Of a DNA stretch of 64,000 bases, positions 34,350 to 43,470 are shown piece after piece. Position numbers and translations under genes: made by a program. Source of the stretch: Geitlerinema sp. BBD 1991-9 (GTDB taxonomy: Bacteria; Cyanobacteriota; Cyanobacteriia; Cyanobacteriales; Geitlerinemataceae); assembly GCA_001657325.1 (NCBI GenBank), contig LWRO01000002.1, positions 273,711-337,710 of the forward strand, written 5' to 3'. The notes under the pieces were generated by a model. That model was not told where the DNA came from, did no database searches, and was given only the letters and a program-made list of their open reading frames with translations. Within the stretch, counting starts at the first letter, position 1, and each line of letters starts with the position of its first letter.

Positions 34350-36938
34350 ATGTCAACGATGAAAAGCTTACGTTTTTATTTGATTTTGGGGCTTGTGACG
34401 TTTTTCTTTGTCACAGCAGGCGTTCCGGCCGTAGCTCGCCTCGCTGCATCCCCCAACGACCCAACTCCCATCGAAATCGAGCAGAACGGCCCAGCTGCAA
34501 ATCTCATCGATCGAGGTCGGCGTGCTTACGAAGCCGGAGAGTTTTCGCGAGCTGCTGAATTCTGGCAAACCGCCGCTCAAACCTATCGAGATCGGGGCGA
34601 TCGAATTCAATACGCTTTGAGTGCGGCCTATCTCTCGCTGGCTTATCAAGATTTAGGCCGGTGGGACGAAGCGAGAGACGAGATCGATCTCAGTTTGAAC
34701 GTCCTCGAAGAGATTTCGCCGCAAACGGCTGAAGTTTCCCTGGTCATGGGCATGGCGCTCAATACGAAAGGACGCTTGTTGCTCGATCTCGGACAAGCTA
34801 CAGAAGCGCTGGCAGCATGGCAACAAGCCGAAGCCGCTTACGAGCGAGCTGATAACGAACTCGGACGGCTCGGCAGCTTGCTCAATCAAACCCAAGCGCT
34901 TGAAAATCTGGGACAGTATCAACGGGCACAACTGTTACTCGAAGACCTCGCGACCCAATTTATCGAACTTCCGGATTCGGCTTTGAAAGCTGAGGCCTTG
35001 CGAAATTTGGGCGTGACACTGCAAGCGATTGGGAATCTCGATCGATCTCAGGCAGCATTAGAACAAAGTTTGGCCGTTGCGAGATCGATCGGTGCAACGA
35101 ACGAAATCCTCGCAACCCAATTCGCCTTCGGAAACACCGCTCGCGATGGAGGGGATTTTGCCCTGGCTCTATCAGCTTACCAACAGGTTGCCGACGCCAG
35201 CAAAGGCATACTTCATCTCGAAGCCTTGCTCAACCAATTGAGCCTCCTCGTCGAACTCGAGCGAGTTCGAGACGCATCGGCACTGTTGCCTGCCATTCGA
35301 GAGGCACTCGATAACGTATCGGTCAATCGCTCTTCGATTTACGCCCGTGTCAACTTCGCCAAAAGTCTACAGGCACTGCACGTACTCGACTCGCAGGTTA
35401 ACCCCCGCGAGATTGCAGAATTACTCTCGCAGGCCGTGCGACAAGCGCGAGATCTCAACGACGTTCGCGCTGAATCCTACGGACTCGGACAACTCGGTGC
35501 GCTCTACGAAAATCAGACTCAATGGAACGACGCACAAAGGCTCACCGAACAGGCACTCAGCCTCGCCCAAGGCATCGATAGCTTCGATCTCGTCGCGCGA
35601 TGGGAGTGGCAACTCGCCCGCGTCCTCGTCCAGCAAAACCAAGCTGCCGAAGCCATCGACGTCTATCGCCACACCATCGACGTTTTGCAAGACCTACGCA
35701 AAGACCTCGTCGCCATCGATCCGGACGTTCAATTTTCCTATCGCAAGAGTGTCGAACCCGTTTATCGAGAGTTCGTTCAACTCTTGTTGAGCGAAGCCGA
35801 AAATGCAGACTCATCTCGAGAGCAATTACTCTTGCGAGAAGCACGGGAAACCTTGGAAGCCTTGCAACTGGCGGAGTTAGATAACTTTTTCCGAGAAGCT
35901 TGTTTAGACGTTCGTCCTGTTTCGATCGACGAGATCGACGATCGCGCTGCTGTTATTTACAGTGTAATGCTAGACGATCGACTCGACGTGATTCTCTCCA
36001 TATCGGGCGAACCGTTGCGGCTTTACCAAAGTTTTGTTTCCCAAGCCGAACTCGAACAGAACCTAGATCTCTTATTGCAATCGCTCAACCCAGCTTACGC
36101 CAACGAATACCGCCTACAGTACTCCGAACGAGTTTACGATTGGGTGATTCGTCCGGCTGAAGAGGCGTTGCAACAAAACAATATTGAAACCCTCGTGTTC
36201 GTTCTCGATGGAATGCTGCGGAACGTCCCGATGTCCAGCTTGTACGACGGACAACAGTATCTTGTTGAAAAGTACAATGTCGCGCTGACTCAAAGCTTGC
36301 AGTTACTCGAAACGCGATCGCAAACCGATCGGCTGACGGTCATTGCGGGCGGCTTGAGCGAAGAACGTCAGGGCTTTCCTGCTATTCCTGAAGTGGAAAC
36401 GGAGGTGAACCTCATTTCTGAGGAAACGGCTTCGGCTGTACTGTTAAACGAAGGGTTTACCCGCGAAGCTCTCATTCAGCAACTCCAGAAAAACAATTTC
36501 GAGATCGTCCATCTCGCAACCCACGGTCAGTTTAGTTCCAATGCCGAAGACACGTTTCTGCTCACTTGGGACGGTCGGATTAACGTCAAAGATTTAGACC
36601 GAGTCCTCCAAACCAGTACCTATCGCCGGAACTACAAACCCCTCGACTTGCTCGTTCTCAGTGCGTGTCAAAGTGCAGCCGGTGACGATCGAGCTACGTT
36701 AGGACTGGCTGGCTTTGCGTTGCGATCGGGCGCTCGTAGTACGATTGCTACTTTGTGGTCGGTTCAGGACAAGCCCACATCTGTTTTGATGGTGGAATTT
36801 TACAGACAACTCAACCGCAACCCCAATATTTCTAAAGCAGAAGCTCTACGTCAAGCACAACTCGACCTCCTGCGAAACTCTGATTACAACCATCCTGCCT
36901 TTTGGTCGCCCTTCGTGTTGGTGGGAAATTGGTTGTGA
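34350..36938 (+). CDS. Exported TPR-CHAT caspase-like protease (copy 2)
   Basis: An 862-residue paralogue of the CHAT gene at 8811-11519. Starts at ATG 34350 or 34359 both precede a signal peptide (LRFYLILGLVTFFFVTAG, cleavage near AVA-RLA); the longest frame begins with a TTG upstream. TPR-like repeats fill ~50-440 (AGEFSRAAEFWQTAAQTY, AIGNLDRSQAALEQSL, ENQTQWNDAQRLTEQAL). The CHAT domain has His725 in HLATHGQFSS and Cys773 in LSACQSAAGDDRATLGLAG. Both catalytic residues are kept, so it should be active. As with copy 1 it directly follows TpsA genes, here three to four of them, which supports a TpsA-linked role. A strong hairpin follows the stop. Confidence 0.88.
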   Translation: MSTMKSLRFYLILGLVTFFFVTAGVPAVARLAASPNDPTPIEIEQNGPAANLIDRGRRAYEAGEFSRAAEFWQTAAQTYRDRGDRIQYALSAAYLSLAYQDLGRWDEARDEIDLSLNVLEEISPQTAEVSLVMGMALNTKGRLLLDLGQATEALAAWQQAEAAYERADNELGRLGSLLNQTQALENLGQYQRAQLLLEDLATQFIELPDSALKAEALRNLGVTLQAIGNLDRSQAALEQSLAVARSIGATNEILATQFAFGNTARDGGDFALALSAYQQVADASKGILHLEALLNQLSLLVELERVRDASALLPAIREALDNVSVNRSSIYARVNFAKSLQALHVLDSQVNPREIAELLSQAVRQARDLNDVRAESYGLGQLGALYENQTQWNDAQRLTEQALSLAQGIDSFDLVARWEWQLARVLVQQNQAAEAIDVYRHTIDVLQDLRKDLVAIDPDVQFSYRKSVEPVYREFVQLLLSEAENADSSREQLLLREARETLEALQLAELDNFFREACLDVRPVSIDEIDDRAAVIYSVMLDDRLDVILSISGEPLRLYQSFVSQAELEQNLDLLLQSLNPAYANEYRLQYSERVYDWVIRPAEEALQQNNIETLVFVLDGMLRNVPMSSLYDGQQYLVEKYNVALTQSLQLLETRSQTDRLTVIAGGLSEERQGFPAIPEVETEVNLISEETASAVLLNEGFTREALIQQLQKNNFEIVHLATHGQFSSNAEDTFLLTWDGRINVKDLDRVLQTSTYRRNYKPLDLLVLSACQSAAGDDRATLGLAGFALRSGARSTIATLWSVQDKPTSVLMVEFYRQLNRNPNISKAEALRQAQLDLLRNSDYNHPAFWSPFVLVGNWL

Positions 36939-36949
36939 TATGGGGGTAA

Positions 36950-36986
36950 AGAGATGAGGGGACACTCTCTCGTGTCCCCAGTCTCT
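36950..36986 (+). terminator. Strong hairpin after the second CHAT gene
   Basis: GGGGACAC (36958-36965), loop TCTCTC, GTGTCCCC (36972-36979): a perfect 8-bp stem, extended by AGAGA (36950-36954) with TCTCT (36982-36986). It begins 12 bp after the stop. There is no U-run, so it may stop transcription with Rho-like help or protect the 3' end. Confidence 0.45.
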
Positions 36987-37185
36987 GACTCTGAGAATGA
37001 ACGATCGATCGTTTGTCCGATCCAGTCAAACCGTGTATCCTGTACTCGAATAAATTAATGACAGGGTGCAACAAATGCTTAAAAGTTTCTGAAGTTTTCT
37101 AAAACGATTAACGCTTTGGATTTAGGCGGGCATTTTACGACAATTCAAAATGCCTGAATCGTGTTAGTTCTTCCGGGAAACAGTT

Positions 37186-38973
37186 ATGGCAGTCAACTCA
37201 TCAGAACTCCGAATCATGCCATTGGGAGATTCGTTGACAAGACTTTGGGTCAGGACGAGCGGGTTAGAATATACCGCGAGAGAACTTCTAAGGACGGGAT
37301 TTGTACCCGATCTCGATAATCGTCATCCGGACAATCCCGATGCGGGTTCGGAGTATCAATTTTTTGTGGGAACTCGGGATACGAAAACATTTTTAGATGT
37401 TGACCTCAGCGATCCGAATTTCGATCCGAACGAGTCTGAATTTCGTCATGACACGGGGTTTCGTTCGTTTTATCAAGGAAAAGGTGGATATTCGATCGAA
37501 CGAGTTGCAGGAATGCAAGACTCGAAATGGAATAATCCTTGGTCTTGGTCAGATTACGAGTACGATCCGAACGTCATTTTACTCATGGCGGGGACGAACA
37601 ACTTTCGCTATTACAAAGATTCACCAGATGGAAGAGCTGTCGATCCACACCCTTCCGATCCCAATCGCAATACGCCACTGGATGAAATTCAAAATTTAAT
37701 TGAAACTAAAATTCTTCCACAAACTCCATCAGAGACGCAGATTTTTGTTGCCTCGATTCCCTATATTAATATTACCAACGACGGAAGAAATACAACTAAA
37801 AACTATAAGGGAATCAAAAATATTGATGAGTCTGGAAACTCGAGGGTTTTAAGCGACGGAGATCGACTTGCTTTAAAGACTGTTATTGATGAATACAATA
37901 ATGGTATCGAGGAAATTGCAGGGCGACACGATCGAGTTCATTTTGTCGATCTTAACGATCGATTGTTTGGCGAGGGACAATTCACCCTTGACGATTTGTC
38001 AGATGGCGTCCATTTTGATGGTTTTGAAGCCTACGATGAAATGGCAAAGGGCTGGACTGAAGCCATTCAAAACGTGTTCGTTCGAGAAGTGACAACCTTA
38101 GAGGATGAACTCAATTTTAACAATGACAAGCTATCTTTACGAGAAGCTTTATCTGTGGTTCCCGCCAATGGCATTGTTACGTTCGATCCGGCTCTCTTTG
38201 CGGGTGAGTCAACTGAAATCGGAAAATTAATGATTTCCTTAGATTTGGGAGAGTTAGTTGTCGATCGAAACGTAACCGTTCGAGGAGTTGGATCGGAAAG
38301 ACTGGTGATTGATGGCAATCAGCAATCTCGTATTTTCAAGATCGATAATGGCGATCCAAACAGCCAAATTGATGTGACCCTTGATGGACTCACAATTGCA
38401 GGAGGAAACGACGTTGCGGGGGGAGGTCTCTTCAATCAGGAAAACCTGGTCCTTCAGAATGTTGTCATTGCGAATTCAGGCGGAATTTCGAGCAATCGGG
38501 GAACGGTTGAAATTCTCGATAAACTTCCCGGAACTCCAGACGAGCATACGAAAAACAAGACTCCCGTTCTTCAAACATCGATCGAGGGAACGAACGTCGC
38601 AGACGAACTGATCGGGACGCTAGACAACGATCTCGTCTTAGCCGGAGCGGGTGACGATATTGTCAACGGTGGATTGGGAGACGACTCGATTGGCGGTGGT
38701 GCGGGTTTCGATCGACTGTATGGAGATGCGGGTTCTGATACCTTTCTCTTGAGAAATCTGCCAGGTTTCGATGTTATCTACGACTTCAACACTCAGAAAG
38801 ATTTCATGGAATTGCAAAATGACTGGACGCTCGATCGACTGTGGATTTCTGATTTGACGATTCGCGGAATAAATTACACTTTGATTCTCGAACGAAATGG
38901 AGATCGATTGGTGGCTCTTCAAGGTATACAAGCCGCCGAACTCAGGGCAGAACATTTTACAATTGAGAACTAA
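37186..38973 (+). CDS. Chimeric SGNH hydrolase / beta-helix module / RTX calcium-binding protein
   Basis: A 595-residue three-part protein. Part 1 (~1-305) is an SGNH hydrolase: GDSLTRLW at 14-21, MAGTNNFRYY (block III) and LSDGVHFDGFEAY (catalytic Asp/His). Part 2 (~310-450) is a CSLREA-like segment and short beta-helix: DKLSLREALSVVP, LDLGELVVDRNVTVRGVG, then DGLTIAGGNDVAGGGLF; it resembles the 992-residue protein at 50209-53187. Part 3 (~475-545) has RTX nonapeptides (NDLVLAGAGDDIVNGGLGDD, GGGAGFDRLYGDAGSDTF). There is no N-terminal signal peptide; RTX repeats suggest export by a type I (HlyBD/TolC) system. A secreted polysaccharide deacylase is a reasonable guess. Confidence 0.85.
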   Translation: MAVNSSELRIMPLGDSLTRLWVRTSGLEYTARELLRTGFVPDLDNRHPDNPDAGSEYQFFVGTRDTKTFLDVDLSDPNFDPNESEFRHDTGFRSFYQGKGGYSIERVAGMQDSKWNNPWSWSDYEYDPNVILLMAGTNNFRYYKDSPDGRAVDPHPSDPNRNTPLDEIQNLIETKILPQTPSETQIFVASIPYINITNDGRNTTKNYKGIKNIDESGNSRVLSDGDRLALKTVIDEYNNGIEEIAGRHDRVHFVDLNDRLFGEGQFTLDDLSDGVHFDGFEAYDEMAKGWTEAIQNVFVREVTTLEDELNFNNDKLSLREALSVVPANGIVTFDPALFAGESTEIGKLMISLDLGELVVDRNVTVRGVGSERLVIDGNQQSRIFKIDNGDPNSQIDVTLDGLTIAGGNDVAGGGLFNQENLVLQNVVIANSGGISSNRGTVEILDKLPGTPDEHTKNKTPVLQTSIEGTNVADELIGTLDNDLVLAGAGDDIVNGGLGDDSIGGGAGFDRLYGDAGSDTFLLRNLPGFDVIYDFNTQKDFMELQNDWTLDRLWISDLTIRGINYTLILERNGDRLVALQGIQAAELRAEHFTIEN

Positions 38974-39045
38974 ATTGAGAGCTAACCGGAATTGTCTTGC
39001 CTCAACTCTTCAATCTCTTCAAGCATAACTTGTAAATTGCCTTGT

Positions 39046-40239
39046 CTATTCTCCATCTCCCATTGTCATCTCAAAATACTTCCAAACTGAATACGCCATT
39101 GTCACCACTCCCGTTAAAATTGCCGATTCATCGATGTCGAACTGGGGATGGTGGAGGGGATAATTTCGTTGGTTGGGAACACCAACGCCGAGACGAAACA
39201 TCATTCCGGGAACTTTATCTAAGTACATGGCGAAATCTTCAGCCCCGAGGGACGGTTCTGTAATAATCTCGATCGAGTCTTTCCCACACGCTTCGGCAAC
39301 AGCGGACTCGACAATTTGCGTTAACGCTGTATCGTTGAGAACTGAAGGTACCAGTCGCCGATACTCGACTTCGTAACCCGCGCCGTAAGTCTGACAGACG
39401 TTGGCAACAATGTTTTCAATCCATTGAGGCAGCGTTGCATGGGTTTCTGGGTGGATCGATCGAACCGTTCCCTGTAAATGCACGTGGTCTGCAATGGCGT
39501 TCGGGGCCCGCCCACCTTCAATTTTGCCGATCGTCAGAACCACTGGCCGCAGGGGGTTGTGGGTTCGGCTAATGGCTTGTTGCAACGAGGTAATCACTTG
39601 TGCGGCGATCCAAATGGCATCAATGGCTTCGTAAGGTCGCGCGCCGTGTCCCGATTCCCCCGTAATCGTAATTTCAAGGTCGTCCGCCGAAGCCGTCAAC
39701 GCACCGTAGCGAATACCAATCACACCGTTTGGAATGCTCGGGAACACGTGAACTCCAAAAATGGCGTTTACGTTCTCCATCGCGCCTTCTTCGACCATCC
39801 AGCCCGCGCCCTGAGCGATTTCTTCAGCAGGTTGGAACAAGAACCGCACCGATCCGGGTAGTTCTTCGACCAGTTGAGACAGCACCATCGCCGTTCCCAA
39901 TCCCAAAGTCGTGTGAACGTCGTGGCCGCAGGCGTGCATGATTCCCTCCTGGCGCGACGCGAATTCGAGATTCGTGCGTTCGTGAATCGGAAGTGCGTCC
40001 ATATCCGTTCGCACGGCAACACAACGAGCGTCGCCATCGGGTCTGGCTAAATCGCCGACGACTCCCGTCTTACCGATCCCTTCGCGAACGTGCAATCCAC
40101 AGGAGGACAACACGCCAGCGACATAAGCGGCGGTTTGATATTCCTGTCCACTCAGTTCGGGGTGAGCGTGGATGTGGCGACGAATTTCAACTAAGCGAGG
40201 AAAGAGTTTTTGGGCAATTTCTCGAATTCGATCGAGCAT
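39046..40239 (-). CDS. M20-family amidohydrolase (N-acyl-amino acid/hippurate hydrolase type)
   Basis: A 397-residue enzyme. The frame extends upstream through a heptamer repeat array, which is not credible coding sequence, so I start at ATG 40239 (MLDRIREIAQ). Metal-binding signatures are present: MHACGHDVHTTLGLGTA, FLFQPAEEIAQGAGWM (catalytic Glu pair), FGVHVFPSIPNG, and a C-terminal LGAEDFAMYL. The dimerisation domain lies in the middle (ITITGESGHGARPYEAIDAI). The family cleaves N-acyl groups from amino acids or auxin-like conjugates in the cytosol. The substrate cannot be stated. It is convergent with the RTX protein gene. Confidence 0.93.
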   Translation of the reverse strand: MLDRIREIAQKLFPRLVEIRRHIHAHPELSGQEYQTAAYVAGVLSSCGLHVREGIGKTGVVGDLARPDGDARCVAVRTDMDALPIHERTNLEFASRQEGIMHACGHDVHTTLGLGTAMVLSQLVEELPGSVRFLFQPAEEIAQGAGWMVEEGAMENVNAIFGVHVFPSIPNGVIGIRYGALTASADDLEITITGESGHGARPYEAIDAIWIAAQVITSLQQAISRTHNPLRPVVLTIGKIEGGRAPNAIADHVHLQGTVRSIHPETHATLPQWIENIVANVCQTYGAGYEVEYRRLVPSVLNDTALTQIVESAVAEACGKDSIEIITEPSLGAEDFAMYLDKVPGMMFRLGVGVPNQRNYPLHHPQFDIDESAILTGVVTMAYSVWKYFEMTMGDGE

Positions 40240-40245
40240 CTTTTT

Positions 40246-40312
40246 CAGTGAGCAGTGAGCAGTGAGCAGTGAGCAGTGAGCAGTGAGCAGTGAGCAGTGA
40301 GCAGTTGCCACG
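40246..40312. repeat. CAGTGAG heptamer array, 9.6 copies
   Basis: Nine perfect tandem units from 40246 to 40308 and a partial CAGT at 40309-40312, immediately upstream (6 bp) of the amidohydrolase start codon on the minus strand. It therefore replaces the expected ribosome-binding region of that gene. Copy number is likely to vary by slippage. Confidence 0.93.
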
Positions 40313-40343
40313 GTTCACTGTAATGTCCTCCTTGTCCTCCTAA

Positions 40344-42245
40344 CTAGCGCTTCGGGGAGAGAACGAGGTGAACGTCAGCTTGTTCGCGATCTTCGGTGAA
40401 TGAAAACGCCAAGCTCAGACTTCGGACTGACATTATCGCATCGATAAACGGTTGGGCTTCGGGTGGAGCAAAACTGGTTAAAGGTGGATCGGATAAATTG
40501 TTGACAAAGGCAACCAGCGAACTGACGTTGTAATAGATATAACCGGCGTTGGTTTCGGGAAAGGGCGCGATTGCGGTCTGAAAGTTGTAGCTGTCCGGGA
40601 GAATTGTATAGGGTGATGGGTAGAGCTGTTCGGCTGGCCCGGAACCGGTGGTGACGAGCAACGTGTTGTCGTCAATCCAACCGTGAGCCATTTGACTGTT
40701 CCAACTGCCATCTGGGGACAAGGGCGCGTCCCAACTGACAAAGGGTTGACCGCCGATATCGAGGGTGTCGATGAAGACAAACCCTTCCGCAACCTGTTCT
40801 ATATAATTGTCAAGTGCTGTCAGAAAGCGTTCGGCTGCCGTTCGATCGCTCGTTTCGATGGTGACACCAACACCGATACGGAAGTTCGGGAAGAGATTGG
40901 GATACAAACCGCGATTGGTGGGAAAGGCAAAGAATGCAAATTCGCCATCCATCCAACCGATAACCTCTCGATCGAAGTCTAAACCCAAGTTCTCTTGCAC
41001 GGACTGACGAAATTGCTCGATCGGTTGGGCGAATAGGGGAATTTTGGAGTAAATATCGAGGACGAATCGAACGCCCTGGGCGAGATTCTGCCCGTTTGCT
41101 GCAAAATAAGTCGTTCCGGGTAAACGCTGGACGAGACGATTGGGATTCGACCAACGGCTTGCGAGTTCGGGTTGTGGCTCTCGGTAGTGCGCTCGAACTT
41201 GTAGCCGAATTCCCGTGTCTGCAATCCAAGCTAACCCTTCGATCGTCGTGTAGGTTTGAGCGTAGGTTTGGGCAATGTCAGCCAACGTCTGCGTATCGGG
41301 AATTGCAACGTTCGGCGGCATGGGGAAACTCGTCTGGAAATCGCTGACGAGTTGGGCGGCTTGTTTGGCGTTCCCGTACATGGCGAATAACGATCGATCG
41401 AATTCGGGACGGGAAACGAGGTTTTGAAATTCTGGGGTATCGGCCAGCGATCGAGTAGTATTGGGAATGTCGAGAAAACCCTTAACGTCTTCGATCGATG
41501 TGGAAAACACCACGTATCCTGGCAATCGAACGACGGCGAGGCTGGGTTTATAGGGGAGTACGGGCGGTAGCGGTTCCGGTGGGGAAACGCTCGGCTCGGG
41601 CATCGGAGGAGGCGTGGCAACGGGGGGTTTGGCCGTCTGGGCGAGGCGCTCTCGAACACCAGCATATCCTTTGAGTAGTGATGCAAAACCGTCTTGTTTC
41701 CAGCCTTTCTCCAGGGTTTGCCCGAAAGACGGTTCGGCTTCTGGATTCGGCTCGAAAGTCGGGAACTCCGGCCGGTTTTCTTCGGGTAAAAAGAGAATTT
41801 CGACCCCGTTGTGCAGTTGCGTTTCTGAAGGACTGTCGCGACTCTCTTGCAATCGATCGAGATAAGTGTCTAGTGCAGCTTCGTCTGTGACGGGAATCAT
41901 CACGATGCCACTGACTGGCACTTCAGACGGCGTAGACGAGAGGGGAATCGTCGCTAATGCCGCCCAGTCACCAACCCAGGGTTGGATCTCTTGGCGATAG
42001 TTCTCTCCGACAAGGGGAACGAGAGGTAAAAAGCCGGGGTTGTCGAGGGTTTCGGGAATGCCGGAAAACTGCGTCAGTGCTGACCAAGTGGCATCGGTAC
42101 GCAGCAGTAACACGCTGGCTGTGTTGGCCGGTAATTGCTGTGTCACCGCAGGGGGAATCGCGGCTTCTGATTCTGCTGCTCGTGCTGTTGAAGTGCCAAC
42201 CAGAGCATACAGGGCAAAACTCACAAACGTCGCACGATTCAGCAA
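40344..42245 (-). CDS. DUF3352 family exported protein
   Basis: A 633-residue protein of the cyanobacterial DUF3352 family. The best start is TTG 42245, which follows GGAGGA by 7 bp and gives a compact signal peptide (NRATFVSFALYALVGTSTARA); a TTG seven codons upstream is the alternative. The family pattern is visible: an opening PAVTQQLPANTASVLLLRTD, then VIPVTDEAALDTYLDRL, a Pro-rich linker (PPPMPEPSVSPPEPLPPVLP), LPGYVVFSTSIEDVKGFLDI and a C-terminal MADGEFAFF-like region (GWMDGEFAFFAFP). No function is known for the family. It should be periplasmic or lumenal. It is in the same direction as the amidohydrolase gene, 104 bp upstream. Confidence 0.87.
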   Translation of the reverse strand: MLNRATFVSFALYALVGTSTARAAESEAAIPPAVTQQLPANTASVLLLRTDATWSALTQFSGIPETLDNPGFLPLVPLVGENYRQEIQPWVGDWAALATIPLSSTPSEVPVSGIVMIPVTDEAALDTYLDRLQESRDSPSETQLHNGVEILFLPEENRPEFPTFEPNPEAEPSFGQTLEKGWKQDGFASLLKGYAGVRERLAQTAKPPVATPPPMPEPSVSPPEPLPPVLPYKPSLAVVRLPGYVVFSTSIEDVKGFLDIPNTTRSLADTPEFQNLVSRPEFDRSLFAMYGNAKQAAQLVSDFQTSFPMPPNVAIPDTQTLADIAQTYAQTYTTIEGLAWIADTGIRLQVRAHYREPQPELASRWSNPNRLVQRLPGTTYFAANGQNLAQGVRFVLDIYSKIPLFAQPIEQFRQSVQENLGLDFDREVIGWMDGEFAFFAFPTNRGLYPNLFPNFRIGVGVTIETSDRTAAERFLTALDNYIEQVAEGFVFIDTLDIGGQPFVSWDAPLSPDGSWNSQMAHGWIDDNTLLVTTGSGPAEQLYPSPYTILPDSYNFQTAIAPFPETNAGYIYYNVSSLVAFVNNLSDPPLTSFAPPEAQPFIDAIMSVRSLSLAFSFTEDREQADVHLVLSPKR

Positions 42246-42475
42246 GAGTTTGTCCTCCGACGGCAAATGTTCGATAGGGCGCAGTTCTTCTTTAGCCTAC
42301 CCCATCGGGTTGGATTGCTCGATCGATCGAGCTGCCACTTGACGAAGGAATTTGAACGACAACCTCTCCTTCGATGGACGAGATATGACGACAGGTCAAA
42401 GTAGACAGTATTACAGCGCTTAGGGTGAAGTCGAAGCCGTATCGACGGCGAAATATGTAAATAAATATTACAGTT

Positions 42476-42700
42476 TTAGCGATTTTCCGTAAAAATCTCG
42501 CTCAATCGTTGAGAGCTTGATGGATTCCATGCCTTTAAATCCGGCCGCCTCAACCAGTTGTTCGAGACATAAGTCTTCGCTCGGAAATCTCGGGTCTTCT
42601 CTCGACGCTTGAACCACAAGTCCATCGTGTTACGGCTGATGCGAAATAGCTCACTGGCTTCGCTCTTCTTCATCCCATCGAGTTCGATGGCCTCGATAAC
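42476..42700 (-). pseudogene. IS630-family transposase remnant (N-terminal helix-turn-helix part)
   Basis: Residues VIEAIELDG (42674-42700) run into MKKSEASELFRISRNTMDLW, then KRREKTRDF and AKTYV. This is the N-terminal DNA-binding segment typical of cyanobacterial IS630-type transposases. Upstream it is closed by a TAG (42701-42703) in place of the normal N-terminal residues, and the DDE catalytic domain is absent downstream. It is therefore a decayed fragment. Confidence 0.75.
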
Positions 42701-42757
42701 CTAACGCTTTCTCGTTTTCAATTTCTCACCGAAAAACAGTTGTAAAGATTCGCACTT

Positions 42758-43348
42758 TCAACGTTCGGGAAGCTCGAAGTCGCGCAATTTTTGAAATTCA
42801 TACGCACCCATCAATGCCCCCCACAAGCCACGCCCCGTTTCAGGGTCGACCCCTCGATCGAAACTCTTCAACCATCGAGCGCCGACTTCAAATCCCAACA
42901 CGACTTGCCGGGTTTTCCCGTCGTAGTCGAAGCAGCATTTTGCCCCCTCTGGCGGTTCGGCGATAAAGGTTTCCTGACATTCTCTGACGTTCAACACGCA
43001 ACCGGGCAAGTTTTCTAAGTCTTCCGTCGTTACATTTTCTAACAAACTCGGGTTGACGCCTGCACCTCGAAATTTCTCCGGTTCGCAAAACGCACGATAT
43101 TCGACGCGCAACGGCGACACGTCACCCGGTTGCAACAGCAAAATTCGTTGGCGATAGGGTTGGTGCAGTTTTAAAGCGGGAGCTTGTTCGGCGAACAACG
43201 CCAGATGTCCGTCAATATTGTGGGGAAGGGGACGGTTCCAAAGGCGAAGGCGAACGAACCATGAGGGTTGATTGCGGGCTTGTTCGTCGTTTTCAAATTC
43301 TCCCGCCAGAAACCGAGCGAGCGTTGTCAAGGGTGAATTGGTTGACAT
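42758..43348 (-). CDS. cpcT: CpcT/CpeT-type phycobiliprotein chromophore lyase
   Basis: A 196-residue protein fitting the T-type bilin lyase family (~200 residues). Typical segments are LARFLAGEFENDEQARNQP near the N-terminus, RQRILLLQPGDVSPLRVEYR, GCVLNVRECQETF, GAKCCFDYDGKTRQVVLGFE and a C-terminal RGLWGALMGAYEFQK. CpcT attaches phycocyanobilin to the second cysteine of the phycocyanin beta subunit; CpeT relatives act on phycoerythrin. It should be cytosolic. It is divergent from the VanX-like gene, with ~120 bp between starts, and far from any phycobilisome operon in this window. The paralogue (CpcT or CpeT) cannot be settled by eye. Confidence 0.85.
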   Translation of the reverse strand: MSTNSPLTTLARFLAGEFENDEQARNQPSWFVRLRLWNRPLPHNIDGHLALFAEQAPALKLHQPYRQRILLLQPGDVSPLRVEYRAFCEPEKFRGAGVNPSLLENVTTEDLENLPGCVLNVRECQETFIAEPPEGAKCCFDYDGKTRQVVLGFEVGARWLKSFDRGVDPETGRGLWGALMGAYEFQKLRDFELPER

Positions 43349-43470
43349 CTCGAGTTGCGTCTTTTGCGTTAAATTTTGACGTACTGCGTTCGATTCGATC
43401 GAGTGCGATCTTTAAGCGCAATCTTCAAACTCAATCTTCAAACTCAGTGTGTTTCAAATCCAGTGCGTTA

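Noticed and set aside
40240..40311. N-terminal extension of the amidohydrolase (repeating HCSLLTA)
   Set aside because: It is only the translation of the heptamer array; the normal family start MLDRIREIA follows.
40246..40312. CRISPR array
   Set aside because: The repeats are 7-bp perfect tandem units without spacers.
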